A stretch of DNA of 64,000 nucleotides, from positions 1 to 64,000 of the forward strand of contig NZ_FQZF01000027.1 of assembly GCF_900141905.1 (NCBI RefSeq). The letters run 5' to 3'. Below the pieces are notes generated by a model. The model made no database searches. It was not told the origin of the DNA and worked only from the letters and a program-made list of their open reading frames with translations. This DNA is from Muricoccus roseus. Its GTDB lineage: Bacteria > Pseudomonadota > Alphaproteobacteria > Acetobacterales > Acetobacteraceae. Made by a program: the position numbers and the translations under genes. Each line of letters begins with the position of its first letter. The stretch's first letter is position 1. Shown piece after piece: positions 41,534 through 49,013 of this stretch.

Positions 41534-42462
41534 GCGGGGGCGCCGCCTCCATCCGCTGCGGCGACGACCTGCGGGGGCGGGTGCCGGGCGCCTATTTCTG
41601 CCTCGCCGACCCGGTGTGCCAGGGGCCGGTGCATGGGGAGTTCCCGGAGGAGTACATCGCCCGGCGCGCGGGCTTCGTCGCGGCCCATTACGGTGCGGAT
41701 CTGGGCGAGGTGCGCGAGCGGCTGCTGGGCGAATACGCGGCACTGCGCGAGCTGGCGGGGTATAACCGCATCCTGCTGTGGTTCGAGCACGACCTCTGGG
41801 ACCAGGCGGTGCTGATCCGGCTGCTCTCGCTGCTGGCGGACTGGCCGGCCCTGGCCGGGCGGCTCTGGCTCATGCCCTGCGACGGGGTGCGCCCCTTCGC
41901 GGAATACACCCAGGCCGAGCTGGACGCGCTGGTGCCGGCCGCCCTGCCCTGGGCCGCCGTGGAGGCCGGGGCCGAGGCCTGGCAGGCCTTCGCGGACCCC
42001 GACCCGACGGCGCTGGACCGGCTTTCCCGCCGGGCGCTGCCGCTGCCGCATCTGGCGCGCGCCATCCGCCGCCACCTGCAGGACCTGCCCTGGGTGACGG
42101 ACGGGCTGGGGCTGACGGAGCGGCAGGTGATGCAGGCCGTGGCCGAAGGGGCACGCAGCGAGGATGCGCTGTTCCGGCGGCTGCGCGGCGCCGACCCGGT
42201 CTTCCCGGTGACGGACCTGATCCTGCGGGACGTGCTGAAGCGGCTTTCCACCGGCACGCGCCGGCTGGTTTCGCGCGACCCGCCCCATGCGCTGGCGCCG
42301 CGCGGGGCGGCGATCCTGGGCGGGGAGGAGCGCTATGTCCCGGCGCCGCGCCTGCATGCGGGGGTGGTCGTCGGGCCCGGGGGCGGGTGGTGGTGGAACC
42401 CGCGCGCCGCGGGGGTGACGGACCGGCCGCCGGGGCGGGGGGCGATGGGGCTGCTGGGGTAG
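41530..42462 (+). CDS. DUF1835-domain protein, unknown function
   Basis: The product is 310 residues. It opens SIRCGDDLRGRVPGAYFCLA, typical of DUF1835, followed by RILLWFEHDLWDQAVLIRLL with the conserved W-x-E-H-D-x-x-D-Q pattern, and a C-terminal helical region with a winged-helix look (LTERQVMQAVAEGA). The family is widespread and uncharacterised; the acidic/His block suggests metal binding. ATG overlaps the purD stop, so it is co-translated with purine synthesis by arrangement, perhaps by chance. Confidence 0.75.
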   Translation: MSGGAASIRCGDDLRGRVPGAYFCLADPVCQGPVHGEFPEEYIARRAGFVAAHYGADLGEVRERLLGEYAALRELAGYNRILLWFEHDLWDQAVLIRLLSLLADWPALAGRLWLMPCDGVRPFAEYTQAELDALVPAALPWAAVEAGAEAWQAFADPDPTALDRLSRRALPLPHLARAIRRHLQDLPWVTDGLGLTERQVMQAVAEGARSEDALFRRLRGADPVFPVTDLILRDVLKRLSTGTRRLVSRDPPHALAPRGAAILGGEERYVPAPRLHAGVVVGPGGGWWWNPRAAGVTDRPPGRGAMGLLG

Positions 42463-42490
42463 TGCCAGGGGGCGGCGGCGGCACCCGGCC

Positions 42491-43315
42491 CTAGGGCCCG
42501 ACGGGCCGCCCGGCCTGGAGCACGCCGAGCACCAGCACCTGCGCCAGGCACATCTGCGCCACCAGCGCTCTGAAGCCGAAGAGTTCCGCATCCCGCACGT
42601 CCAGCGCCACCGAGGCGAAGGGCAGGAGGGGGCTGAGCGGGCCATCCGACATCGCGACGACGGAAACGCCATGGGCAGCCGCCCATGAGGCGGTCTCCAC
42701 CGCGTCGGCGGAGTAGGGATGGAGGCTGATGACCACCAGCGCATCCCCGGGCCGCATCGTCTCCGTTTCGTCGCGCAGCATTCCGGCCGCGCCCGCCATC
42801 AGCCGCGCCGCCTTGCCGGAGCGGGTGAGGCCGTAGGCGATGTAGCCTGCCACGGGATGCGAGCGCCTCTGCCCGACGACATGGACCAGCGGCGCGGCGG
42901 CGAGCAGCGCGATGGCGCGGTCCAGCGCGGCGGCATCCACCGTGTCGATCAGATTCTGCAGCGAGAGCTGGTTCAGCGCGCCGGCCTGCTCGAGCAGGCC
43001 CATGGCCCCGCCGCCCGTCCCGGCCGCACGAAGCTGGTGCACCCGTTCGCCATAGCTGGGCGAAGCGGCGACGAGGGCGGATTGCAGCACCTTCTGCATC
43101 TCCGAGAAGCCGGAGAACCCCACCGCCTGCGCGAGCCGGATGAGGGCGGAGGGCTGCACGCCGGCCGCCTCGCTCAGCGCGGTCACCGTGCTCAGCGCGG
43201 CCTGGTTCGGATGGTCCAGGATGTGCCGCGCGGCCTGTTGCAGGCGTGGGCTGAGCTCGGGGTGCCGGCGCCGCAATTCCTCCAGGAGGCTGCTCCGCTT
43301 CGCGTCTGGTGTCAT
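42491..43315 (-). CDS. RpiR-family transcriptional regulator (HTH + SIS domain)
   Basis: The product is 274 residues. The N-terminal HTH_6 domain includes LSTVTALSEAAGVQPSALIR then LAQAVGFSGFSEMQ. The C-terminal SIS domain (about 120-260) includes VHVVGQRRSHPVAGYIAYGL and the phosphosugar-binding-type loops VVISLHPYSADAV and SVVAMSDG. RpiR regulators sense sugar phosphates. It is divergent from an ABC importer whose island also has a sugar kinase and aldolase, so a phosphorylated intermediate of that pathway is the likely effector. I use ATG 43315 (GGGA seven bases upstream) instead of ATG 43339, which lacks a site. Confidence 0.92.
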   Translation of the reverse strand: MTPDAKRSSLLEELRRRHPELSPRLQQAARHILDHPNQAALSTVTALSEAAGVQPSALIRLAQAVGFSGFSEMQKVLQSALVAASPSYGERVHQLRAAGTGGGAMGLLEQAGALNQLSLQNLIDTVDAAALDRAIALLAAAPLVHVVGQRRSHPVAGYIAYGLTRSGKAARLMAGAAGMLRDETETMRPGDALVVISLHPYSADAVETASWAAAHGVSVVAMSDGPLSPLLPFASVALDVRDAELFGFRALVAQMCLAQVLVLGVLQAGRPVGP

Positions 43316-43350
43316 TTCGTCATCCCGAACGGTGGGCATGATGGAACCAA

Positions 43351-43374
43351 TTTTCCAAAATTGGAAAGTTGAAA
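43351..43374. promoter_or_regulatory. Operator-like site 1 of the RpiR island
   Basis: A perfect dyad CCAATTTT-CC-AAAATTGG (43347-43364) overlaps a TTTTCCA...GGAA..TTG.AA block that matches 18 of 24 positions with site 2 at 48257. It lies between the divergent RpiR and permease genes, in an unusually A/T-rich spot. Confidence 0.75.
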
Positions 43375-43425
43375 TGTATTCTTCAGGAGGCTAGCCTTCC
43401 TCCCGGGAAGAAACCCAGGGGAAGA

Positions 43426-44097
43426 ATGGCCTACACGTTCCAGTTCGGGGCCGTGTTCGCGAGCATGGATTTGCTCGCGAAAGGCGCGTGGCTCACCATC
43501 CAGCTCTCCGTGGCCGCGATGGTGGCGGGGCTTGTGTTCGGCACGCTGTTCGCCGTGCTGCGCAGCTTCGGCGGCCGCTGGGCGGACCGGCTGATCGGGG
43601 CATATGTCGAGGCGATCCGGAACACGCCCTTCCTGATCCAGCTCTTCCTCATCTATTTCGGGCTTCCCTCGGTGGGCATCGCGCTGGACCCTGTCACGGC
43701 GGCGCTGATCGGCATGTCGGTCAACTGTGCGGCCTATACCACCGAGATCATCCGCTCGGGCATCATGGCGGTTCCGCGGGGGCAGATCGAGGCCGCGCGG
43801 GCGCTCGCCTTCACCACCACCGACATCATCCGCCACATCGTCCTCTTCCCGGCGCTGCGTGTGGCGGCTCCGGCGCTGGGCAGCCAGTTCATCCTGGTGA
43901 TGCTCGGATCGAGCGTGGTCTCCACCGTCTCGGCCGAGGAGCTGACGGCGGTCGGCCATGTGCTGGAGACCGAGACCTTCCGGCCCTTCGAGGTTTATAT
44001 AGTCGTCACGCTGATCTACCTGGCGATCGCCTTCACGCTGAAGCTGCTCTTCGCCTGGCTCGAGAACAGCTGGTTCGCGCGGCGGGGGCGCCTCTGA
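43426..44097 (+). CDS. Amino-acid-type ABC transporter permease (HisM/GlnP family), first subunit
   Basis: The product is 223 residues with about five TM helices and the HisMQ family permease pattern: LAKGAWLTIQLSVAAMVAGL at the N-terminus, YVEAIRNTPFLIQLFLIYFG, and the EAA loop AARALAFTTTDIIRHIVLFP. It forms the channel with the next gene. ATG 43426 has AGGGGA just upstream. It is the first gene after operator-like site 1 and overlaps the second permease (TGATG). Confidence 0.92.
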   Translation: MAYTFQFGAVFASMDLLAKGAWLTIQLSVAAMVAGLVFGTLFAVLRSFGGRWADRLIGAYVEAIRNTPFLIQLFLIYFGLPSVGIALDPVTAALIGMSVNCAAYTTEIIRSGIMAVPRGQIEAARALAFTTTDIIRHIVLFPALRVAAPALGSQFILVMLGSSVVSTVSAEELTAVGHVLETETFRPFEVYIVVTLIYLAIAFTLKLLFAWLENSWFARRGRL

Positions 44098-44762
44098 TGC
44101 GCAGCTTCGGGACGCCCGAATTCCTCTTCATGCTCCAGGCGGCGCGCTGGACCGTGATCCTGTCGCTCATCGCCTATCTGGGCGGCGGCGCGCTGGGGGC
44201 GGTGCTCGCCTTCATGCGAGTTTCGGGCAACCGCTTCGCCAGCGGCTTCGCCCGGGTCTGGATCCTGCTGTTCCAGTGCACGCCGCTGCTGATGCTCCTG
44301 TTCCTGGTCTTCTTCGGCCTGGCGCTCACGGGCTACGGGCAGAACGCCTATGTCGCGGTCACCGTCGCCCTTTCCTGCTACGCCGGGGCCTATTTCGGGG
44401 AGATCTGGCGCGGCGCGCTCGAGGCGGTGCCGCAGGGCCAGTGGCAGGCCTCCGCCGCGCTGGGCTTCAGCCGCTACGAGCAGTTCCGCCACGTGATCGT
44501 GCCGCAATCCGTGCGCATCGCGATCCCGCCGACGGTGGGCTTCATGGTGCAGGTGATCAAGAACACGTCGCTCGCCTCGATCATCGGCTTCCAGGAGCTG
44601 ACCCAGGCCGCGCAGTTCGTGAACAACCTGACCTTCCAGCCGATCAGCGTCTATCTCGTCGCTGCGGCGGTCTACTTCATCCTCTGCTTCCCCCTCACCC
44701 TGCTCAGCCGCCGGCTGGAGAAGAAGCTGCATGTCGATCGTCCAAGTCCAGTCGCTGCATAA
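44097..44762 (+). CDS. Amino-acid-type ABC transporter permease, second subunit
   Basis: The product is 221 residues with the same fold as the gene before: MLQAARWTVILSLIAYLGGG, LLFQCTPLLMLLFLVFFGLA, and the EAA loop SAALGFSRYEQFRHVIVPQS. TM helices are near 12-35, 52-75, 80-100 and 185-205. It forms a heterodimer with the first permease. Its ATG overlaps the preceding stop and its 3' end overlaps the ATPase gene by 32 bases. Confidence 0.92.
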   Translation: MRSFGTPEFLFMLQAARWTVILSLIAYLGGGALGAVLAFMRVSGNRFASGFARVWILLFQCTPLLMLLFLVFFGLALTGYGQNAYVAVTVALSCYAGAYFGEIWRGALEAVPQGQWQASAALGFSRYEQFRHVIVPQSVRIAIPPTVGFMVQVIKNTSLASIIGFQELTQAAQFVNNLTFQPISVYLVAAAVYFILCFPLTLLSRRLEKKLHVDRPSPVAA

Positions 44763-45468
44763 GCGCTACGGCGCCCAGACCGTGCTCGACGGCGTCTCGC
44801 TGGATGTCGCGGCGGGCGAGGTGGTGGCGATTATCGGACGGAGCGGCTCCGGCAAGAGCACGCTGCTGCGCTGCATCAACGGGCTGGAGACGATCGACGG
44901 CGGCAGCATCACCGTCGCCGGCCATGTCGTCAGCCGCGCGCCGAAGGTGCTGCGCGCGCTGCGGCAGGATGTCGGCATGGTGTTCCAGAGCTTCAATCTC
45001 TTCCCGCACCTGACCGCGCGGGAGAACGTGGCGCTGCCGCAGACGGTCGTGCTCGGGCGCGGCAAGGCGGAGGCGCAGGCGGCGGCCCAGGCGCTGCTGG
45101 AGCGCGTCGGCCTCGCGCCGCGCGCCGAGGCCTATCCCTCCGCCCTCTCGGGCGGCCAGCAGCAGCGCGTGGCGATCGCCCGTGCCCTGGGCCTGGAGCC
45201 TAAGGTGCTGCTCTGCGACGAGATCACCTCTGCGCTCGACCCGGAGATGGTGGGCGAGGTGCTGGAGGTGGTGCAGGACCTGGCGGCCCGCAGCATGACC
45301 ATGCTGCTGGTGACGCATGAGATGAGCTTCGCGCGCCGCGCGGCCAGCCGCGTGGTCTTCATGCATGCCGGGCGTGTGCATGAGGAAGGAACGCCGGCCG
45401 AGATCTTCGAGCGGCCGCGCACACCGGAGCTGGTGCAGTTCGTCCGCGCCATCAGCATCCGCGACTAA
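44731..45468 (+). CDS. Amino-acid-type ABC transporter ATPase (GlnQ/HisP family)
   Basis: The product is 245 residues with Walker A GRSGSGKST, Q-loop VFQSFNLFPHLT, signature LSGGQQQRVAIARALGL, Walker B VLLCDEITSALDPE and H-loop LLVTHEMSFA. Walker B has CDEITSALD where most members have FDEPTSALD. It powers the importer formed with the two permeases and the binding protein that follows. Confidence 0.94.
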   Translation: MSIVQVQSLHKRYGAQTVLDGVSLDVAAGEVVAIIGRSGSGKSTLLRCINGLETIDGGSITVAGHVVSRAPKVLRALRQDVGMVFQSFNLFPHLTARENVALPQTVVLGRGKAEAQAAAQALLERVGLAPRAEAYPSALSGGQQQRVAIARALGLEPKVLLCDEITSALDPEMVGEVLEVVQDLAARSMTMLLVTHEMSFARRAASRVVFMHAGRVHEEGTPAEIFERPRTPELVQFVRAISIRD

Positions 45469-45488
45469 GCAACCCCTGGGAGGAAACA

Positions 45489-46292
45489 ATGATGAATCGC
45501 CGAAGCCTTCTCGCCCCGCTGGCCCTCGCGCCGTTCCTGCCGCTCGCGGCGGGGCCCGCCCATGCCCAGTCGGGCGCCCTGACCGTGGCGGACATCAAGC
45601 GCCGGGGTAAGATCCTGATCGCGATGGACACCAACAACCCGCCCTGGGGCATGTTGGACACCTCCATGCAGCCGGACGGCTACGACATCGCGGTGGGCCG
45701 CATGCTCGCGCAGGATTTCGGCGTGCCGATGGAGCTGGTGCCCGTCACCAGCCAGAACCGAATCCCCTTCATCCTGACGGGCAAGGCGGACCTGGTGATG
45801 GCTACCCTCACCATCACGCCGCAGCGTGCGGAGCAGGTGCTGTTCTCCAAGCCCTATTGCGCGCAGGAGAGCATCATCATGGCGCCCCGCGAGACGCAGA
45901 TCCGCAGCTTCGAGGACCTGCGCGGCAAGCGCGTCTCGGTGGTGCGCGGCGCGATCCAGGACCCGATCGTGGTCGAGCGTGCCCCTGGCGCGACCATGAT
46001 GCGCTACGACAACGACGCCAGCACGATCCAGGCCCTGATGTCGCGCCAGGTGGATGCCACCGCCACAGGCTTCCTCATCCCCGCCCAGACCAACCGACTG
46101 CAGCCCGGCCGCAACTACGAGAAGAAGCTCTCGCTCGGCACGCAGATGATCGGCATCGCCATGCGCCACGGCAGCGACGACCTGCTGCGCGCGGTGAACG
46201 GCTTCATTGACAAGGCGAAGGCGGACGGGCGGCTTGCCGAGGCCTTCAAGCGCTACACCGGCGTGGATCTCCTGCCGCTGGCGGATGCCTGA
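45489..46292 (+). CDS. Periplasmic solute-binding protein, amino-acid-type (SBP_bac_3)
   Basis: The product is 267 residues. A Tat-like signal (MMNRRSLLAPLALAPFLPLA) is cleaved near AHAQS. The fold is SBP family 3. Arg113 in TITPQRAEQVLFSKPY, which holds the ligand carboxylate in amino-acid binders, is kept. The Asp that contacts the alpha-amino group (HisJ Asp161, GlnH Asp157) is replaced: QVDATATG has Gly194 at that place. So the ligand is probably acidic but may not be an ordinary alpha-amino acid (inference). GGAGGAAA precedes the double ATG. The kinase gene follows after five bases. Confidence 0.9.
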   Translation: MMNRRSLLAPLALAPFLPLAAGPAHAQSGALTVADIKRRGKILIAMDTNNPPWGMLDTSMQPDGYDIAVGRMLAQDFGVPMELVPVTSQNRIPFILTGKADLVMATLTITPQRAEQVLFSKPYCAQESIIMAPRETQIRSFEDLRGKRVSVVRGAIQDPIVVERAPGATMMRYDNDASTIQALMSRQVDATATGFLIPAQTNRLQPGRNYEKKLSLGTQMIGIAMRHGSDDLLRAVNGFIDKAKADGRLAEAFKRYTGVDLLPLADA

Positions 46293-46297
46293 TCCGC

Positions 46298-47200
46298 ATG
46301 GCGTCCGTCGCCTGCGTCGGGATGACGGTGCATGACCGCATCCTGTCGGTGCCGTCTCTCCCGACCCAGGCGACCAAGCTCTATGCCAGCGCGGTGAGCG
46401 AGGCCGGCGGCGGCCCCGCGGCGACGGCGGCCGTCGCCATCGCCGCGCTGCGGGGCCAGGCGCGGCTGTTCGGCCGCGTTGGCGCCGACGACACGGGCGC
46501 GGTGATCCGCGCGGAGCTGGCGCGCTACGGCGTGGATGTTGCGGGCGTGGCGGAGCTGGCGGGGGCGCAATCCGCCTGGTCCGCCGTGGCCGTGGACCCC
46601 GCGGGGGAACGGCTCATCCTGAACTTTCCCGGCCGCGGCCTGCAGGTGGAGCCTGCCTGGCTCGATCCCGCCGGCATCGGGGCATGTGGCGCCGTTCTGG
46701 TGGATATGGGCTGGCCGCTCGGCGCGTCTCGTGCCCTGGCGATCGCGCGGGAGCGCGGCATTCCCTCCGTGCTGGACGCGGATCTGGGGCCGCTGCCCGA
46801 GGCCGCGGCGCTGATCGGCCAGGCGGAGCATGTGGTCTTCTCCGAACCCGCGCTGCGCCACCATTCCGGGGAGGCCGACCCGGCCGAGGGGCTGCGTGCC
46901 CTGCGCGCCCGCCTGCCCCGGGCGGTGCTCGGCGTCACCACGGGCCCCGATGGATATCTCTGGCTGGAGGGCAACGAACCGCACCGCCTCGCCCCGCCGC
47001 GCGTGACGGTGGTGGATACGCTGGGCGCGGGCGACGTGTTCCATGGCGCCTATGCGCTGGCGCTGGCCGAAGGCGCCAGCGTCGCGGCGGCGGCCCGCTT
47101 CGCCGTGGCCGCCGCGACGTTGAAATGCACCCGGCCGGGCGGGCGCGCGGGCGTCCCGTCCCGGCCGGAGGTCGAGGGGCTGCTGGCTCAGCCCTGGTAG
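46298..47200 (+). CDS. PfkB-family sugar kinase, sulfofructose-kinase-like
   Basis: The product is 300 residues. It has the N-terminal PfkB signature EAGGGPAATAAVAIAALRG and the C-terminal VVDTLGAGDVFHGAYALALA with catalytic base Asp246. The start VACVGMTVHDRI and the end ALKCTRPGGRAGVP-like block (TLKCTRPGGRAGVPSRPE here) closely resemble, from memory, E. coli YihV, the 6-deoxy-6-sulfofructose kinase. That makes phosphorylation of a ketose C1 hydroxyl likely; the substrate could be a sulfonated or other acidic ketose. Its 3' end overlaps the convergent aldolase gene by 13 bases. Confidence 0.8.
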   Translation: MASVACVGMTVHDRILSVPSLPTQATKLYASAVSEAGGGPAATAAVAIAALRGQARLFGRVGADDTGAVIRAELARYGVDVAGVAELAGAQSAWSAVAVDPAGERLILNFPGRGLQVEPAWLDPAGIGACGAVLVDMGWPLGASRALAIARERGIPSVLDADLGPLPEAAALIGQAEHVVFSEPALRHHSGEADPAEGLRALRARLPRAVLGVTTGPDGYLWLEGNEPHRLAPPRVTVVDTLGAGDVFHGAYALALAEGASVAAAARFAVAAATLKCTRPGGRAGVPSRPEVEGLLAQPW

Positions 47201-48219
47201 TTCTGCAGGAACTCCGGCCCCGCATGGGCCATTTCCGGGCTGCCGGAGAAGGCGGGCTTCGACATCCAGGGCCGGCCATGCTGCGCCAGCAGCGACTGCA
47301 CGAGGGAAACATAGGGCAGGCCATGCTCCCGCACACGGGTGCGGAAGGCGTCCCAGTCCGGGTATTCGAGCGCCGCGGGCCACCAGATGGCGCGCCCCGC
47401 CAGGTAGCCGCTCGCCCCGGCCCGGAAGGCGTAGGTGAGGATGCGGCGGAAGGGCTCCATCGCCGCGCCGGCCGAGAGCATTACCCAGGGGCGGTCCAGC
47501 ATGGCGTCGATCCGGTCGAACCATTCCTGGGTCTGCGCGGCCTCGGCGCTGCCGTCATCGGGATCGACGATCGCCTTCGCGGCGATGGGCGTCTCCAGCT
47601 TGAAGATGTCGATGCCGTAGCGCTCCTTTCGGAACTCCTCGACGGTGGCGAGCACCATCTCCGGCCGCTTGTCCGCATCCTCATGGTAGGAATCGCCGGC
47701 GGCGCTGCCGCCGAGCGGATAGACCAGAGGTTCCAGCAGAAAGGCGATGTCGTGCTCCCGGCATTCGCGCCCGACCTGCTCCACCAGCGCGTGCTGGTGC
47801 GCGAGCACGTCTGGCGCCGCGTCCGGGCGGTACCAGAGCATGAGCTTCACGCCATCCGCGCCCAGCCGCTTGATCTTGGCGACGGACCAGCCGGGGTAGA
47901 TCAGCGTCTTCCGCCCGCCCGGCCCTTCCTCGCAGGCGAACTGCTCCAGCGTGATCAGCAGCCCCCGCGAGGGGTCCACGGACTGGCTGGCGAAGGGATA
48001 GGCGTATTGCGGATCCAGCAGCATCGCCGAGGCGTGCGGGGACAGCTCCTCGATCAGCAGGCGCTTGATCCGGCCGATCTCCCTCCAGTCCGGTGAGCCG
48101 TGGCGGTCAGCCACGAGCTGCTCCACTCCCGGGCGCTGGTCCACCGCGATCATGGTGAAGAAGCCGCGTGAATCCGATAGCCGCCGCAGCGACCAGAGCT
48201 TGCCTGCGGAAATCTGCAT
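47188..48219 (-). CDS. Class I aldolase of the LacD/YihT family (tagatose-bisphosphate or sulfofructose-phosphate type)
   Basis: The product is 343 residues. Family blocks: GFFTMIAVDQRPGVEQLV, ELSPHASAMLLDPQYAYP, VKLMLWYRPDAAPDVLA, LLEPLVYPL, the Schiff-base Lys207 in DIFKLETPI, PWVMLSAGA and AGASGYLAGRAIWW. LacD splits tagatose-1,6-bisphosphate. YihT (about 290 residues) splits sulfofructose-1-phosphate to DHAP and sulfolactaldehyde. Next to a YihV-like kinase, cleavage of that kinase's product is the natural reading. GGGGGGAA stands just before ATG 48219. It shares a divergent promoter region with the racemase-family gene. Confidence 0.85.
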   Translation of the reverse strand: MQISAGKLWSLRRLSDSRGFFTMIAVDQRPGVEQLVADRHGSPDWREIGRIKRLLIEELSPHASAMLLDPQYAYPFASQSVDPSRGLLITLEQFACEEGPGGRKTLIYPGWSVAKIKRLGADGVKLMLWYRPDAAPDVLAHQHALVEQVGRECREHDIAFLLEPLVYPLGGSAAGDSYHEDADKRPEMVLATVEEFRKERYGIDIFKLETPIAAKAIVDPDDGSAEAAQTQEWFDRIDAMLDRPWVMLSAGAAMEPFRRILTYAFRAGASGYLAGRAIWWPAALEYPDWDAFRTRVREHGLPYVSLVQSLLAQHGRPWMSKPAFSGSPEMAHAGPEFLQNYQG

Positions 48220-48256
48220 CGTTCCCCCCGTTCCGGCCCCGCCGTTATGGCGCATA

Positions 48257-48280
48257 TTTTCCATATGTGGAAGATTGGAA
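48257..48280. promoter_or_regulatory. Operator-like site 2 of the RpiR island
   Basis: TTTTCCATATGTGGAA followed by GATTGGAA matches site 1 (43351) at 18 of 24 positions. It contains its own TTCCATATGTGGAA dyad and lies in the 86-bp space between the divergent aldolase and racemase-family genes. The shared sequence ties both promoters to one regulator, most likely the RpiR protein. Confidence 0.75.
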
Positions 48281-48305
48281 TAAATGATCCATTCAGGAGG
48301 ACGCC

Positions 48306-48980
48306 ATGGCGCGACGGATCGGCTTCATTCACACGGTCGGCTTCCTCGTGGAGAGCTTCCGGGAGCGCATGCGCAGCGCCTATCCCGATGCGGAGGTCTT
48401 CCACATCCTCAATGAGAGCCTGCTGCAGGACCTGCTGCGGGGCGCGCCGAAGGCCCTGGTCTACCGCCGCGTGGTCTCGCAGGTGGTGCTGGCCGCGGAA
48501 GCCGGGGCGGAGTTGATCGTGGTGACCTGCTCCTCCACCTCGCCGGCGGTCGATATCGCGCGGCAGGTGGTGCAGCAGCCTGTGCTGAAGATCGACGACC
48601 CGATGGCGGCGGAGGCCGTGCGACGGGGCCCGCGCATCGGCCTGCTCTGCACGGCGGCCAGCACGGTGGAGCCCAGCAGCGCGCTGCTGCGCGCCCATGC
48701 CGCAGGGCAGGGGCGGGAGCTGTCGATCGTGCCGGTGGTGAAGCCGGAGGCCTATTCCGCCCTGATGGCGGGCGACCGCGCCGGGCATGACGCGATGGTG
48801 CGCGCCGCCGGGGCGGCGCTGGCCGGCGAGGTGGACGTGCTGGTGCTCGCCCAGGCCTCGCTGGCGCATCTCCAGCCGGAGCTGGATGCCTCGCTGTCCG
48901 TCCCTGTCCTGGCCAGCCCGCCCCTTCTCATGGAGGCGATCGGCGCGGCCCTTCGGCAGAAGACGGCCGGAAACGCCTGA
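48306..48980 (+). CDS. Asp/Glu/hydantoin racemase-superfamily protein
   Basis: The product is 224 residues. It carries the superfamily pattern of two Cys on mirrored lobes: VVTCSSTSPAVDIARQV and GLLCTAASTVEPSSALLRAH, with the DVLVLAQASLAHL segment where a second Cys would often stand in racemases (Ala-Gln here). So one-base or decarboxylase/isomerase-like chemistry is possible rather than a true two-base racemase. Linked to kinase and aldolase through operator-like site 2, it may act on a fragment released by the aldolase. AGGAGG lies six bases before the ATG. Confidence 0.75.
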   Translation: MARRIGFIHTVGFLVESFRERMRSAYPDAEVFHILNESLLQDLLRGAPKALVYRRVVSQVVLAAEAGAELIVVTCSSTSPAVDIARQVVQQPVLKIDDPMAAEAVRRGPRIGLLCTAASTVEPSSALLRAHAAGQGRELSIVPVVKPEAYSALMAGDRAGHDAMVRAAGAALAGEVDVLVLAQASLAHLQPELDASLSVPVLASPPLLMEAIGAALRQKTAGNA

Positions 48981-49013
48981 GCGCCTCCGGCGGCCCGGCT
49001 CAGGAGGCCCGCC

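Noticed and set aside
46684-48096. 470-residue plus-strand frame opposite the aldolase
   Set aside because: It lacks domains, overlaps the kinase in another frame and is antisense to an aldolase with a clear active site.
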